In this document: piece by piece, positions 44,628-53,948 of the stretch
How positions within the stretch are numbered: the first letter of the stretch is position 1
Layout of the letters: each line of letters opens with the position of its first letter
Source of the DNA: Haladaptatus sp. DYF46
GTDB lineage: Archaea; Halobacteriota; Halobacteria; Halobacteriales; Haladaptataceae
Assembly (NCBI RefSeq): GCF_021083305.1
Contig: NZ_JAJFAY010000004.1
Span: 124,001-188,000 of the forward strand
DNA length: 64,000 nucleotides
Direction: 5' to 3'
The notes under the pieces: generated by a model
Told to the model about the DNA's origin: nothing
What the model saw: the letters and a program-made list of their open reading frames with translations, nothing else
Database searches by the model: none
Made by a program: the position numbers and the translations under genes

Positions 44628-45282
44628 AGCGTCCTAAATCTACCGTCTGCTGGTAGTCGGTGGACAGAATTCCGCTCAGCTGTTCCCGCAGTCGGTCGCC
44701 GTCGTCCGGTCCCCACTCGCGGGGGTCACGAATCGGAACGACGAGGAAGCCGCGTCCTTTGATCTCCTGTGCGTGGAGCGCCGCCATGTCGAGACCGTCT
44801 CCGCCGGCACCCATCCCGTGTTTGTTGGCTTGCGCCGTGAACTCCCGGAAGACGTGTTCCGTCGCCGTCTCGCCGACCGGAAGCAGGACGTGTGCCGCGA
44901 TGGCCCTGAGTTCGGCGTCGAAGAACCGCTCCATGTCGTCATACTCCTTCTGCGTTGGCTGTCGCCCATCGGGAAGCCTACACATGTGGAGATAGCTCAT
45001 GAACAGGTTGGCGATGACCGGTTCGTCGCTGTACACGTCGCCGAGGAGACCCACCTCGTTCAACACCGGTTGGAGACGCTCGCCGACGACCCCGCCGGTA
45101 AACGGGACGTTCGAGTCGGCACCGCCGTGCACTCCCGGATGGTCGCCGATGAGATGAAAATCCGCGTTGGCGTCGCCGTAGCCGAACACTGCACAGTCCC
45201 CGTCGTGCGAACCGTTACACCGACAGGGTGGTCGCATTCCGAACGGATTGCTTGCCTGCTCTTCCTCGTGGAGCCACTTCAC
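44593..45282 (-). CDS. Uracil-DNA glycosylase family protein
   Basis: This 229-aa protein has early Cys residues (PPCRCNGSHDGDC), then HLIGDHPGVHGGADSNVPFTGGVVGERL, NLFMSYLHMCRLPDGRQPTQKEYDD and HVLLPVGETATEHVF. These follow the order of motifs in family 4-like Fe-S uracil glycosylases. The Cys arrangement differs from canonical family 4, so activity on uracil is a family-level assignment. Confidence 0.75.
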   Translation of the reverse strand: MKWLHEEEQASNPFGMRPPCRCNGSHDGDCAVFGYGDANADFHLIGDHPGVHGGADSNVPFTGGVVGERLQPVLNEVGLLGDVYSDEPVIANLFMSYLHMCRLPDGRQPTQKEYDDMERFFDAELRAIAAHVLLPVGETATEHVFREFTAQANKHGMGAGGDGLDMAALHAQEIKGRGFLVVPIRDPREWGPDDGDRLREQLSGILSTDYQQTVDLGRFMPGADPYEVR

Positions 45283-45816
45283 ATTCTCAATAGCATTCCC
45301 GTATGAAAAAGCGCGTCGGTACGTCGAACGCTTCGCTGACGGTTCAACGAGTCTTTCTCAGGAATTGATGGATGTAACCGAAAATGGTAGATGCATTGAG
45401 TGATGCACCGAACCAGACACAGAGCTGTAGATTTTGACAGGCGCAAAGCCGTGATCATGTCGGATGCGACGTCGAACCTTATTCTTCCCCTCCCTTTTGG
45501 TATGTCATAGCATATTTTACGACGGTTGGTTACTATTTAGTTCTTGTGGTGAAAATCGTCCCTGAGAATCTCATCTACCGTTCTCATTCTACTAAAACTG
45601 TTCGAACGTCGAACTACGACCAGAATAATTTCCAATTTTACTTTATTCGATATCGGGTTCTTCGCGGGGCAGTGTGGGTCGCTGTCGCTGGCACGGGCAC
45701 GATTTCGACACTCCGCGCGCTTCGCGTATCTTCGCTCTCACCCGAGACGCCGCTCCGACTCGAATCGTCCCTCGAAAAAACAGCGGTTCGAACCGCATCC
45801 TGCCCGTCGTCTCCCG
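45283..45816. other. Intergenic region (534 bases), AT-rich half
   Basis: About 45380-45650 is clearly richer in A+T than the genes and holds no long ORF. A 17-codon ORF (MVDALSDAPN..., from 45385) could be a remnant. The last 130 bases return to normal composition before the end of the EF-1A gene. I see no terminal repeats. Confidence 0.4.
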
Positions 45817-47082
45817 CTACCGCTCGTTCACTTCCAACACGCGTCCCGCGGCGATGGTTTGGCCCATGTCCCGAACCGCGAAACTACCGAGTTCGGGAAT
45901 CTCCGAGGAGGGTTCGATGGAGAGCGGTTTCTGCGGTCTGACGGTCACGATGGCCGCATCGCCGCTCTGGATGTAATCCGGTTCCTCCTCCACGACTTCG
46001 CCGCTCGATGGGTCTATCTTCTGGTCGATGGATTCGATGGTGCAGGCGTCCTGTGCGGTGTGCGCGTGGAACACCGGCGTGTACCCCGCGGTGATGACCG
46101 ACGGGTGTTGCATCACGACGATTTGGGCCGTGAAGGTGTCCGCCACCTTCGGCGGGTCGTCCGCCGGACCCGCGACGTCCCCGCGTCGGATGTCGTTTTT
46201 ACCGACTCCGCGGACGTTGAACCCCACGTTGTCGCCCGGTCCCGCCTCCGGAACCTCCTCGTGGTGCATCTCGATGGTCTTCACCTCGCCGGTCACATCG
46301 CTCGGTTGGAAGGAAACCGACTCACCGATGTTCAACATGCCCGTCTCGACGCGTCCGACCGGAACGGTTCCGATGCCTGAAATCGTGTACACGTCCTGAA
46401 TCGGCAGACGAAGCGGCGCGTCGGTCGGCGGTTCCGGCATCGGCAGGTCGTTCAGCGCTTCGAGGATGGTCTTCCCGTCGTACCACGACATCTCGTCGCT
46501 GTGGTCGACGACGTTGTCCCCCGCGAGCGCCGACATCGGGATGAACGAGGCGTCCTCCGTGTCGAACCGGACTTGGTTCAGGAGCTTCGTCACCTCGTCT
46601 ACGACCTCGCGATAGCGGTCCTCGTCGTAATTGACCGAGTCCATCTTGTTGACCGCGACGATGAGTTCGTTGATGCCCAAGGTGCGCGCGAGGAAGACGT
46701 GTTCCTGGGTCTGCGGCGCGACACCGTCGTCGGCGGCGACGACGAGAACCGCGTTGTCGGCTTGGCTCGCCCCGGTGATCATGTTCTTCACGAAGTCGCG
46801 GTGGCCGGGCGTATCGACGATGGTGAAGTAGTACTCGTCGGTGTCGAACTCCTGATGGGCGATGTCGATGGTGACGCCGCGTTCCCGCTCCTCCGCGAGG
46901 TTGTCCATCACGTAGGCGAACTCGAACCCGCCTTTCCCCTTCTCCTCGGCTTCTTGTTTGTGCTGTTCGATGACGTGTTCCGGGACGCTCCCCGTCTCGA
47001 AGAGGAGTCTCCCGACTAATGTCGATTTTCCGTGGTCTACGTGGCCGATGATGGCCAAGTTCTGGTGTGGTTTGTCTGGCAT
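45817..47082 (-). CDS. tuf: Translation elongation factor EF-1 alpha, stand-alone copy
   Basis: This 421-aa GTPase has G1 GHVDHGKST, switch [12 protein letters not shown]4 NKMD and the full domains 2 and 3 ([16 protein letters not shown] to [15 protein letters not shown]). It delivers aminoacyl-tRNA to the ribosome. No rps7, rps12, rps10 or EF-2 gene is near, whereas the main haloarchaeal EF-1A gene sits with these. From memory, VDTPGH is VDCPGH in the usual haloarchaeal copy, so this may be a second paralogue. Confidence 0.9.
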   Translation of the reverse strand: MPDKPHQNLAIIGHVDHGKSTLVGRLLFETGSVPEHVIEQHKQEAEEKGKGGFEFAYVMDNLAEERERGVTIDIAHQEFDTDEYYFTIVDTPGHRDFVKNMITGASQADNAVLVVAADDGVAPQTQEHVFLARTLGINELIVAVNKMDSVNYDEDRYREVVDEVTKLLNQVRFDTEDASFIPMSALAGDNVVDHSDEMSWYDGKTILEALNDLPMPEPPTDAPLRLPIQDVYTISGIGTVPVGRVETGMLNIGESVSFQPSDVTGEVKTIEMHHEEVPEAGPGDNVGFNVRGVGKNDIRRGDVAGPADDPPKVADTFTAQIVVMQHPSVITAGYTPVFHAHTAQDACTIESIDQKIDPSSGEVVEEEPDYIQSGDAAIVTVRPQKPLSIEPSSEIPELGSFAVRDMGQTIAAGRVLEVNER

Positions 47083-47143
47083 AACCCCATTCCCCGTATC
47101 GAGTACGTATCGTGACGAATGAGCAAAACAGTTGTGCCGTTTT

Positions 47144-48151
47144 CTACTCCCCGCTTCGCTCGGTTTCCGCGATTTCGCGCCGCAACTGGCGGCGAACTTC
47201 CGCCGCGGAAAGACCTTCCTTTCGTGCTCGCGTCGTCAGTCGATGAAGGGCCGCGGCGAACTCCCCTTCGTCCTCGATTCCACCGTTCATCACCGCCTCG
47301 GTTTCCGTCCCGAAATCCGTTTCCCGCACCGTCGATTCGCGTTCGGGGTCACTCTCGGAGGCGTCTCCGGTTCGTCCGGCGAGGACGGCGTTGACCGCCG
47401 CGCCGAACAGGATGACGAAACTGCCGACGTACAGCCAGACGATGACGAGGAGCAGGTTTCCGATGGTTCCGTAGAGGCTGGTATTGTACGCCGAGATTTG
47501 GGCGTACATGTGAAACACGGAGTGTAGGGCCTGCCAACCGACGGCGGCGATGGCGACACCGGGGAGGACTTCGCCGACCCCGACGTCGATGTTCGGGAAC
47601 ACGTAGTACATGGGCAGGAACGCGACGCCGAGGACGAGTATCGACATCCCCTCGATCAGATAGTCGTCGAAGGGCAACCCCCGTGGCGTCGAAACCGTCG
47701 CGCTGGTCACGCCGATGGTGACGACGACGAGGACGAGCGCGACGAGGACGACGACGCCGTCTTTGATTTCCTCCGCGACCGACGTCTTGCGCTCAACGTC
47801 GTAGATGTCCGCGAACGCGGCGTCGAGCGCCCGGAAGATTCGAAACGTCCCCCAGAGAAGCACGGCGACGACGACGAACGAGTCGCCGGGCGACGGCGCG
47901 CCCGAAATCGCGTTCTGCAGGAAGATATTGGCGCTCGCCGGGAGGTACGAGCCGATGTCCCGAACCAACTGTCTGGCGAGGGTTTCGCTTCCCACCGTGG
48001 ACACGATAACCGTCAACAGCAGGAGGACGGGAAGCAGGGAGACGAAGGAGTGATACGCGATGCTCCCCGCCATGAATTTGATGTTCTCCTCGCGCACTTC
48101 TCGCACGATGTCCCGGCCGAGTGAGACGACGTGCCGGTGTCGAGGGCTCAT
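47144..48151 (-). CDS. YihY/BrkB-family membrane protein
   Basis: The ATG at 48151 gives 335 aa starting [15 protein letters not shown]. About six helices follow, with the family block [37 protein letters not shown] and [30 protein letters not shown]. These occur in YihY proteins (once misnamed RNase BN). The charged C-terminus lies inside the cell. The function is unsettled. Confidence 0.88.
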   Translation of the reverse strand: MSPRHRHVVSLGRDIVREVREENIKFMAGSIAYHSFVSLLPVLLLLTVIVSTVGSETLARQLVRDIGSYLPASANIFLQNAISGAPSPGDSFVVVAVLLWGTFRIFRALDAAFADIYDVERKTSVAEEIKDGVVVLVALVLVVVTIGVTSATVSTPRGLPFDDYLIEGMSILVLGVAFLPMYYVFPNIDVGVGEVLPGVAIAAVGWQALHSVFHMYAQISAYNTSLYGTIGNLLLVIVWLYVGSFVILFGAAVNAVLAGRTGDASESDPERESTVRETDFGTETEAVMNGGIEDEGEFAAALHRLTTRARKEGLSAAEVRRQLRREIAETERSGE

Positions 48152-48255
48152 ATCCCGTCTATGGTGAGCGAGCCTAAAAGTTCCAACCGTGTTCCGCGTC
48201 GTTTTCCGCTTGCCCCCTCCATCCGTTTTAAGCCGGCGACGCCCGACGTTCGCGT

Positions 48256-49608
48256 ATGAAAGCCGCTGTATTGTGCGAGTACGGCGAACCGCTCTCCATC
48301 GAGGAGGTGCCGGAACCGACGCCCGACCCACACGGCGTGGTCATCGAAACCGAGGCCTGTGGTATCTGTCGAAGCGACTGGCACGCGTGGCAGGGTCACG
48401 GCGAGTGGGCCGACGACCGAGTGCCGCTCGGGCAAATCCTCGGCCACGAACCCGCCGGACGGGCCGTCGCGGTCGGAGAACAGGTACGAGACATCGAAGC
48501 GGGCGACCGAATCGCTGTCCCGTTCAACCTCGGCCGAGGACACTGCGGGTACTGCCAGAACGGCCACGGAAACGTCTGTGAACACGGCATCGCCCTCGGT
48601 TTCGAGGAGGCCGCACCGGGCGCGTTCGCCGAACGAGTCCACGTTCCGTACGCCGACTACAACGCGGTAGCGCTTCCCGAATCCGTCTCCCCCGTCGAGA
48701 TGGCCGGGTTGGGCTGTCGGTTCGTCACGGCGTACCACGCGCTCGCCCACCGCGCCGACCTGACGCCGGGCGACTGGGTAGCGGTCCACGGGTGTGGCGG
48801 CGTCGGCCTCTCGGCGGTTCACGTCGCCGACGCCCTCGGCGCGAACGTCGTCGCCGTCGATTTGGACGACGACAAACTCGTCGCAGCGCGGGACCTCGGC
48901 GCGGACGAGACGCTCCTCGTCGATTCGGACACCGACGTTCCGACCGTGATCGAAGCCCGCGTCGGCGGGGCTGACGTCTCCATCGACGCGCTCGGAATCG
49001 CCGAGACCTGTCGCAACTCCATCGACTGCCTCCGCCCGCGCGGCCAGCACGTCCAACTCGGATTGACGACGGACGAGGAGCGCGGGGAAGTCTCCCTCCC
49101 GACGGACGCGATGACGATGCGCGAAATCACGTTCCTCGGCTCGCGCGGGATGCCACCGTCACGATACGACGAACTGCTCCGGATGCTCGACCGCGGGACG
49201 CTCTCGCCCGAAAAGCTCGTGACGAACACCGTCCCGCTTGCCAAGGTTCCCGACCGCCTCGCCGCGATGAACGACTTCGAAACGACCGGTATCGAAGTCG
49301 TGGATTTCTCATTGTCCTCGCAAAACTTCGGCTACAAAACAATTATTTATTCTGATGTGAAACTCATCGGCATGTCTTCGGACGGTTCCACCGGCGGGCT
49401 TTCGCTTCGACGCGCCATCATCATCGGCCTCCTGTTGCTGGCGACGCCGTTCGTCGCGTTCGTCCTCATCGCCGCGGCGTTGACGGCGGATGCCGGGCCG
49501 GGCGGTTGGTTGCTGTTGGTCGTCGCGCCGCTGTCGCTTCTCTCGGGTATCTGGTCGTTGACCGGCGACACCGACGGTATGACGCGTCTGTTCGCTCGGT
49601 TCGCGTAG
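48256..49608 (+). CDS. Zn-dependent alcohol dehydrogenase, ORF reads on into a membrane protein
   Basis: Residues 1 to about 350 are a medium-chain dehydrogenase. ACGICRSDWH holds the catalytic Zn Cys, GHEPAG follows, CGYCQNGHGNVC is the structural Zn lobe and GCGGVGLSAVH binds NAD(P). Homologues end near NDFETTGIEVVDF. Here no stop follows, and the frame continues through an AT-rich spacer-like 22 residues into a separate membrane-protein sequence, for 450 aa in total. Stop-codon loss is inferred. Whether the long product is made is unknown. Confidence 0.8.
   Translation: MKAAVLCEYGEPLSIEEVPEPTPDPHGVVIETEACGICRSDWHAWQGHGEWADDRVPLGQILGHEPAGRAVAVGEQVRDIEAGDRIAVPFNLGRGHCGYCQNGHGNVCEHGIALGFEEAAPGAFAERVHVPYADYNAVALPESVSPVEMAGLGCRFVTAYHALAHRADLTPGDWVAVHGCGGVGLSAVHVADALGANVVAVDLDDDKLVAARDLGADETLLVDSDTDVPTVIEARVGGADVSIDALGIAETCRNSIDCLRPRGQHVQLGLTTDEERGEVSLPTDAMTMREITFLGSRGMPPSRYDELLRMLDRGTLSPEKLVTNTVPLAKVPDRLAAMNDFETTGIEVVDFSLSSQNFGYKTIIYSDVKLIGMSSDGSTGGLSLRRAIIIGLLLLATPFVAFVLIAAALTADAGPGGWLLLVVAPLSLLSGIWSLTGDTDGMTRLFARFA
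49343..49350 (+). promoter_or_regulatory. TATA-like box inside the extended ADH frame
   Basis: TTATTTAT is centred 26 bases before the ATG at 49372, the expected spacing for a leaderless start of the downstream membrane protein. It argues that this stretch was, or still is, a promoter rather than coding DNA. Confidence 0.55.
49372..49608 (+). CDS. Two-helix membrane protein nested at 3' end of ADH frame
   Basis: Seventy-eight codons from ATG 49372 give MSSDGSTGGLSLRRAIIIGL, two hydrophobic segments (to AALTADAGPG and LLLVVAPLSLLSGIWSL) and a short tail. It is in the same frame as the dehydrogenase. A TATA-like element at the right distance supports independent expression. The family is not recognised. 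Confidence 0.6.
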   Translation: MSSDGSTGGLSLRRAIIIGLLLLATPFVAFVLIAAALTADAGPGGWLLLVVAPLSLLSGIWSLTGDTDGMTRLFARFA

Positions 49609-49637
49609 AAATAGGGATGTTCTGACCGTCTCGTGGT

Positions 49638-49913
49638 TCAGACCGGTACTTCGTTCAGGCAGTTCACCTGCTCCCAGTCGCCCGTCTCGTCGAGCCGATA
49701 GAGCCGTTGCCGGGCATCGGGGATGTACACTTCCTCCGTGACGGCACCGATATCCGTCAGGTTCTCCAGTGCGCTCCTGACCGTCCGCGCCGAAAGTCGT
49801 GATCGCTCCACGATTTCCTTCTGTGTGTGGGCGCCGCTGTACTCCAACACTTTGAACACGAGCTTCGCGCTTGGCGGTAGCTCACACAGGCCGGTCAGGG
49901 TTTGCTTCTCCAT
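49638..49913 (-). CDS. Winged-helix regulator (MarR/TrmB-like)
   Basis: The ATG at 49913 gives 91 aa. PPSAKLVFKVLEYSGAHTQKEIVERSRLSARTVRSALENL is a clear winged helix, followed by a wing (VYIPDARQRLYRL). Upstream codons to 49934 are optional. Two related dyads with ACACCTGT cores (49998-50011 and 50024-50041) lie in its upstream region, suggesting autoregulation or control of the divergent zinc-finger gene. Confidence 0.8.
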   Translation of the reverse strand: MEKQTLTGLCELPPSAKLVFKVLEYSGAHTQKEIVERSRLSARTVRSALENLTDIGAVTEEVYIPDARQRLYRLDETGDWEQVNCLNEVPV

Positions 49914-49997
49914 ACAGGGTCTAACGAAATCCACCCACTAAACCGCTCGCTAACTGTGCGGTAACCCGGTATCATGCATGTCACCCGGCGGCAGGGA

Positions 49998-50011
49998 GTT
50001 ACACCTGTAAC
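49998..50011. promoter_or_regulatory. Operator-like dyad 1 (GTTACACCTGTAAC)
   Basis: Six-base perfect arms lie around CC. It shares the ACACCTGT core with the second dyad 28 bases away (centre to centre). Both lie between the winged-helix gene and the divergent small zinc-finger gene. Confidence 0.55.
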
Positions 50012-50023
50012 CGGCCGGTTCGG

Positions 50024-50041
50024 GGTGACACACCTGTCACC
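50024..50041. promoter_or_regulatory. Operator-like dyad 2 (GGTGACA/TGTCACC)
   Basis: Seven-base perfect arms are separated by CACC. The half-sites resemble dyad 1 (GTTACA versus GTGACA). They are likely paired sites for one dimeric regulator. Confidence 0.55.
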
Positions 50042-50124
50042 GAAAAAGCGTAGGTTCTTTCATGGATGGCTGTGAATATGTGTATATGCAGCCTGAACTA
50101 GCAAGCAAAACGCGGTCCGGTGAG

Positions 50125-50283
50125 ATGGACCGGCTGTTCTGCCAGGAATGTGGGGAGCGCTTCGATGCCGACGCCGCGACGGACGACGGATGGCACTATC
50201 GGTGTCCGAACGAGGACTGTGACGGTGCGGGAATCCACGAGGACCTGTATCCGATTCAGGACGTGCTCCCGTCGCACCGATAA
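50125..50283 (+). CDS. Small zinc-finger protein
   Basis: The ATG at 50125 gives 52 aa beginning MDRLFCQECGERFDADA, then HYRCPNEDCDG. The paired CxxCG and CPxxxC knuckles should bind one Zn, as in haloarchaeal CPxCG micro-proteins. A GGTGAG lies directly before this ATG and a TATA-like GTATATG some 40 bases before it. In-frame ATGs at 50062 and 50086 would add a poorly conserved-looking N-terminus. Confidence 0.65.
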   Translation: MDRLFCQECGERFDADAATDDGWHYRCPNEDCDGAGIHEDLYPIQDVLPSHR

Positions 50284-50368
50284 TCGACGTTTCGACCGAC
50301 CGTCTTTCTTTCTTCCCGCGTCCGATGGAAACGCTTTACATCCCCCGCCGCACGACAACGAATATCGA

Positions 50369-50812
50369 ATGCGGTTCGACAGCTTTCTGATTCAGGCGCT
50401 CGCGACGCTCATGCTGCTGGTCGGCCTCGGTCTCTCCGGCTACGCACTCCTCCAGCCACCGCAAAGCACGACGACGTACACGCTCTCGCTGGAGAAGGCG
50501 GAGAAAAACGACCCCGGCGTTCGCTCCTCGTCGGTGGACTACGGAAGGCTATCGAACGATGCACGGGTCGCCTTCGGCCGCGCGAAAATCCACGGGTCGT
50601 ATCGGCTGTCGGACGACCCGCCGGGGGCGCTCGAAGACCATTCGTTCGTCATCGACGGTGAACAGGTGTACGCGCTCTCGATTTCCGAACGCGAACACAT
50701 CACGGAACGGATGGCGACCCTGTTCGGCGGCACGATGACCGCCGTCATCGGGGCGTTCATCTTCATCTCGTGGCTCGACGTGCTCTCCGGGTTCCGCCCG
50801 AACAAAAACTGA
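50369..50812 (+). CDS. Two-helix membrane protein with external domain
   Basis: The ATG at 50369 gives 147 aa. It has an N-terminal helix (IQALATLMLLVGLGLSGYALL), about 80 soluble residues (SVDYGRLSNDARVAFGRAKIHGSYRL...VIDGEQVYAL) and a C-terminal helix (FGGTMTAVIGAFIFISWLDVL). The loop probably faces outside. The family is not identified. Confidence 0.65.
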   Translation: MRFDSFLIQALATLMLLVGLGLSGYALLQPPQSTTTYTLSLEKAEKNDPGVRSSSVDYGRLSNDARVAFGRAKIHGSYRLSDDPPGALEDHSFVIDGEQVYALSISEREHITERMATLFGGTMTAVIGAFIFISWLDVLSGFRPNKN

Positions 50813-50818
50813 ATCGTC

Positions 50819-51889
50819 TCATGCGGTGCCGTTCATCTCGTCGATGTCCTCCCACAGGGCGTCGGCGAACTCGCGTCTGAGACGGAGGGCTTCCTCGTGC
50901 GGCAACGTCCATCCCGCCTCTATCTGTTTCGAAACCGGATGATACCGCGTCACGTCGAACCCCATCGTCGTCAGATACTCGTGAACGCGAAGCGACCCGA
51001 TACCCTCGCTGATGGCCGCGGTACTGAGCCCGCGCAGTTCCGGAAACGGCGGGACGCCTATCTCCGTCGAACGAATCCCGGTTTCCCCCACGACGACGTC
51101 CTTGTACGTCGTCTGCTCCATGAGTTCCATCACTTCTCCCACGAGTCGGACGATTTCGGTCGGCAACGCGGTGTCCGGTGCGCGCCATTCGATCGTCGGC
51201 GAACGGTGGCGGAGCCGCACCGGTGTCAGCACCGCGTCCTCCCGCTGGAAGTGGTCGGTGAACGTTCCGATGTCGATACCGCGCTCCCGTGCGATGATTT
51301 GTAGGATGGTGTACTGCTCGTCGATTCGCGCCTCCCACTGTTCTTCGCTTTCGACGTAATCCCACAGATCACGGTAGCGGGCGAACGTCGAGTGCGATTC
51401 GTACCGATACACCGCCGCGCGCGACGAACTGGCCAACTTGCTCCCGTTGTAGTACGGCGAGGAGCAGACCAACGCGAGTGCGGGGTCGAGCGCCGTCAGC
51501 AGGTTCAACTGGCGTACGACGTCCGTCTTGTCGAAGTGAACGTGCGTCCCCGCGCAGTTCATCGCGTACTCCATGTCGTCGCCGTACATTCGTTCCAATA
51601 GCCGACCGCGCTCGCTCGTGATGTCGAGCGATTCGCGGGCCAGCGGCGTCCCGAGTGGAACGAGTGCCAATCCCTGTTCGTCCGCTTCGTCGCGGACGGC
51701 TTTGAGGACCGACCCGAACTCGCGCCGTAGCTCCGCCGTACTCGATACGGGCGGCGTTTGCACCTCTATCAGCGGTGCGACGAACTCGGGGACGACGTAG
51801 TCGCTCACCGTGGCGAGGTCGTCGGTTTCGGTCGCTAGTTCTCCCGATTCTTCGATAACCCAATACTCGGCTTCCAATCCTATTTTCAT
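50819..51889 (-). CDS. GCS2-type carboxylate-amine ligase (glutamate-cysteine ligase-like)
   Basis: The start MKIGLEAEYWVIEESG gives 356 aa. It has PEFVAPLIEVQTPP, the GTHVHFDK metal/ATP motif (about residue 118), SSPYYNGSKLASSSRAAVYRYES and IEWRAPDT. These are the motifs of the GCS2/YbdK family, which joins glutamate to an amine such as cysteine. Haloarchaea accumulate gamma-glutamylcysteine, so this is a candidate for that step. YbdK-like relatives with other roles cannot be excluded. Confidence 0.82.
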   Translation of the reverse strand: MKIGLEAEYWVIEESGELATETDDLATVSDYVVPEFVAPLIEVQTPPVSSTAELRREFGSVLKAVRDEADEQGLALVPLGTPLARESLDITSERGRLLERMYGDDMEYAMNCAGTHVHFDKTDVVRQLNLLTALDPALALVCSSPYYNGSKLASSSRAAVYRYESHSTFARYRDLWDYVESEEQWEARIDEQYTILQIIARERGIDIGTFTDHFQREDAVLTPVRLRHRSPTIEWRAPDTALPTEIVRLVGEVMELMEQTTYKDVVVGETGIRSTEIGVPPFPELRGLSTAAISEGIGSLRVHEYLTTMGFDVTRYHPVSKQIEAGWTLPHEEALRLRREFADALWEDIDEMNGTA

Positions 51890-52010
51890 CCATCTCCCCC
51901 CGGTCGATGACGAAGTACCGTCGCAACAGAACCCCCACACCGCGGACGTCATCGAACGTTGATTATAGTACGCCGTTTACGCTCTAATAAGTTCCGAGAA
52001 TTGTTTCATG

Positions 52011-53843
52011 TCAGAGTCCCCAGAACACTACGATTCCTGCCACGGTCACAACCGATAGGAGTAGTTGGAGCGGCGCGCCGATACGGAAGTAATCCGTAAA
52101 CTTGTATCCCCCCGGTCCGTAAACGAACAGATTGGTCTGGTACCCGACAGGTCCGAGGAAGGACGTCGAGGCGGCGAACGTCACCGCGAGGACGAACGCG
52201 AACGCGTTCACGTCGATGCGTGTCGCGGCCTCGACGGCAACGGGAATCATCAGCACGACGCTCGCGTTGTTGCTGATGACCTCCGTGATGAGTCCCGTGG
52301 CGATGTAGAATATCCAGAGGACGACCACGACCGGGAGGTAGTTCGCGCTGGCCGCGACGAGGCCGCCGAGGAGTTCCGCGCCGCCGGAATTTTCGAGGGC
52401 GACGCCGAGCGGGATGACGCCCGCCAGCAGGAAGATGACGTTCCACTCGACCGATTCGTACAACTCGCCGGGTTTCAGGACGCCGGTCGCGACCATGGCC
52501 ACCACGCCGCCGAGCGCCGTGACGAGAATCGGGAAAATCCCGAGCGAGGCGAGCGAGACGACGCCGACGATGATGGCCAACGCCGCCGGAATCTTTCCCG
52601 TTCGGTAGTCCGGGTCGCTGACTTGGTGTGCCACGATGAAGTCCCGGTTCGCCGCGAGTCGGTCGATGCTGTCCGCCGACGCTTGGACGAGGAGGGTGTC
52701 GCCGACTCGAATCGTCACCTGCTCGGGTCGCTCGTGGATGACTTCCCCGCGACTTCGGAACGCGAGCACCGCCGCGTTGTAACGCTTGCGAAACGTCGCC
52801 CCCGACAGCGTCTCGCCGACGAGCGCGGACCCGGAGGGAATGACGACTTCGACCAACGTCTGTTCCTCTCCGGGGTCGATTTCCGCCTCGGTCGGCGTCC
52901 CGACGAGCGTCAGGTGCTCCGTCGTCGTGAGCGTTTCGAGGGTCGGTTTGTCGATTCGCAGCGTGAGTACGTCTCCGGCCCGAATCGTCTTCTGGCCGAT
53001 GGGTTCGATGAACGTCTCGTCGTCGCGAACGAGTTGGATGATTTCGGCGTCGAACACCGCCTCGTCGATGGCGGCTTCGACCGTTCGTCCCACGAACGGC
53101 GACCCCTCTGCCACTCGTACTTCCGTGAGGTAGTCCTCCATGTCGTACTCCTCGATGTAGTCCTCCTCCGGGGGGACGCGTTCGGGGAGCAGTCGGTGGC
53201 CGACGAACAGCAGGTAGAGTCCGCCGACCACGAGGACGATGACGCCGAGTTTCGTGAACTCGAACATCGAGAAGGCGTGGAGTTGCGGGTTGCCGGTTCG
53301 CTCCGCGAGTCGACCCGTGACGTTGCTGGCGAGGATGTTGGTCGAGGTGCCGATGAGCGTGAGCATCCCGCCGAGCATCGAGGCGTACGAGAGCGGGATG
53401 AGGAGCTTCGACGGCGAGGTTTTTCCCTCGTGTGCGAGGTCCGTGATGACGGGGACGAGAATCGCCACGACGGGCGTGTTGTTCACGAACCCGGACGCGG
53501 GTCCGGCGACGCCGATGGTGGCGAACAGCTGTTTTCTGAGGTCGGTTCCGGCGAACTCGGCGAGACGACTGCCGAGCAACTGGACGACCCCGGTCTGGCT
53601 GACGCCCGCGCTGAGGATGAGCATCGCCAGCACGGTGATGGTCGCCTCGTTGGCGAACCCGGCGATTCCCTCGGTGGTACTGATTCCGGTCCACGGTTCG
53701 AGTACCATCAACGTAACCATGACCAGAATCGCGGTCACGTCCACGGGAAGCAACTCCGTCGCGAAGAACACCAGCGCGAGGACGACGATGGCGAACACTA
53801 CCAGCATGTCCGTCGTCACACCAGCCAACCCGGTCTGCATCAT
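52011..53843 (-). CDS. SLC13-family permease with two TrkA-C domains
   Basis: The start MMQTGLAGVTTDMLVVF gives 610 aa. About five N-terminal helices include the family motif VNNTPVVAILVPVI. Two cytoplasmic TrkA-C domains follow (about 225-385; EGSPFVGRTVEAAI and SGSALVGETLSGATF). More helices come after, with SNNASVVLMIPVA as the second half's matching motif. The family moves dicarboxylates, sulfate or other anions with cations. The substrate is not deducible. Confidence 0.9.
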   Translation of the reverse strand: MMQTGLAGVTTDMLVVFAIVVLALVFFATELLPVDVTAILVMVTLMVLEPWTGISTTEGIAGFANEATITVLAMLILSAGVSQTGVVQLLGSRLAEFAGTDLRKQLFATIGVAGPASGFVNNTPVVAILVPVITDLAHEGKTSPSKLLIPLSYASMLGGMLTLIGTSTNILASNVTGRLAERTGNPQLHAFSMFEFTKLGVIVLVVGGLYLLFVGHRLLPERVPPEEDYIEEYDMEDYLTEVRVAEGSPFVGRTVEAAIDEAVFDAEIIQLVRDDETFIEPIGQKTIRAGDVLTLRIDKPTLETLTTTEHLTLVGTPTEAEIDPGEEQTLVEVVIPSGSALVGETLSGATFRKRYNAAVLAFRSRGEVIHERPEQVTIRVGDTLLVQASADSIDRLAANRDFIVAHQVSDPDYRTGKIPAALAIIVGVVSLASLGIFPILVTALGGVVAMVATGVLKPGELYESVEWNVIFLLAGVIPLGVALENSGGAELLGGLVAASANYLPVVVVLWIFYIATGLITEVISNNASVVLMIPVAVEAATRIDVNAFAFVLAVTFAASTSFLGPVGYQTNLFVYGPGGYKFTDYFRIGAPLQLLLSVVTVAGIVVFWGL

Positions 53844-53948
53844 ACCCCTGTGTACGGATTTTGCCCTAAAAAAGGTTGCTGATAACTTATTAGAAACCCT
53901 CAAAAAACTTCAAAAAGGATTTTCAATCATATTCATGTTAATTATTAC

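Noticed and set aside
48163..48178. Iron-box-like sequence before the alcohol dehydrogenase gene
   Set aside because: Only one half-site (GCCTAAA) fits. The other arm matches three of seven bases.
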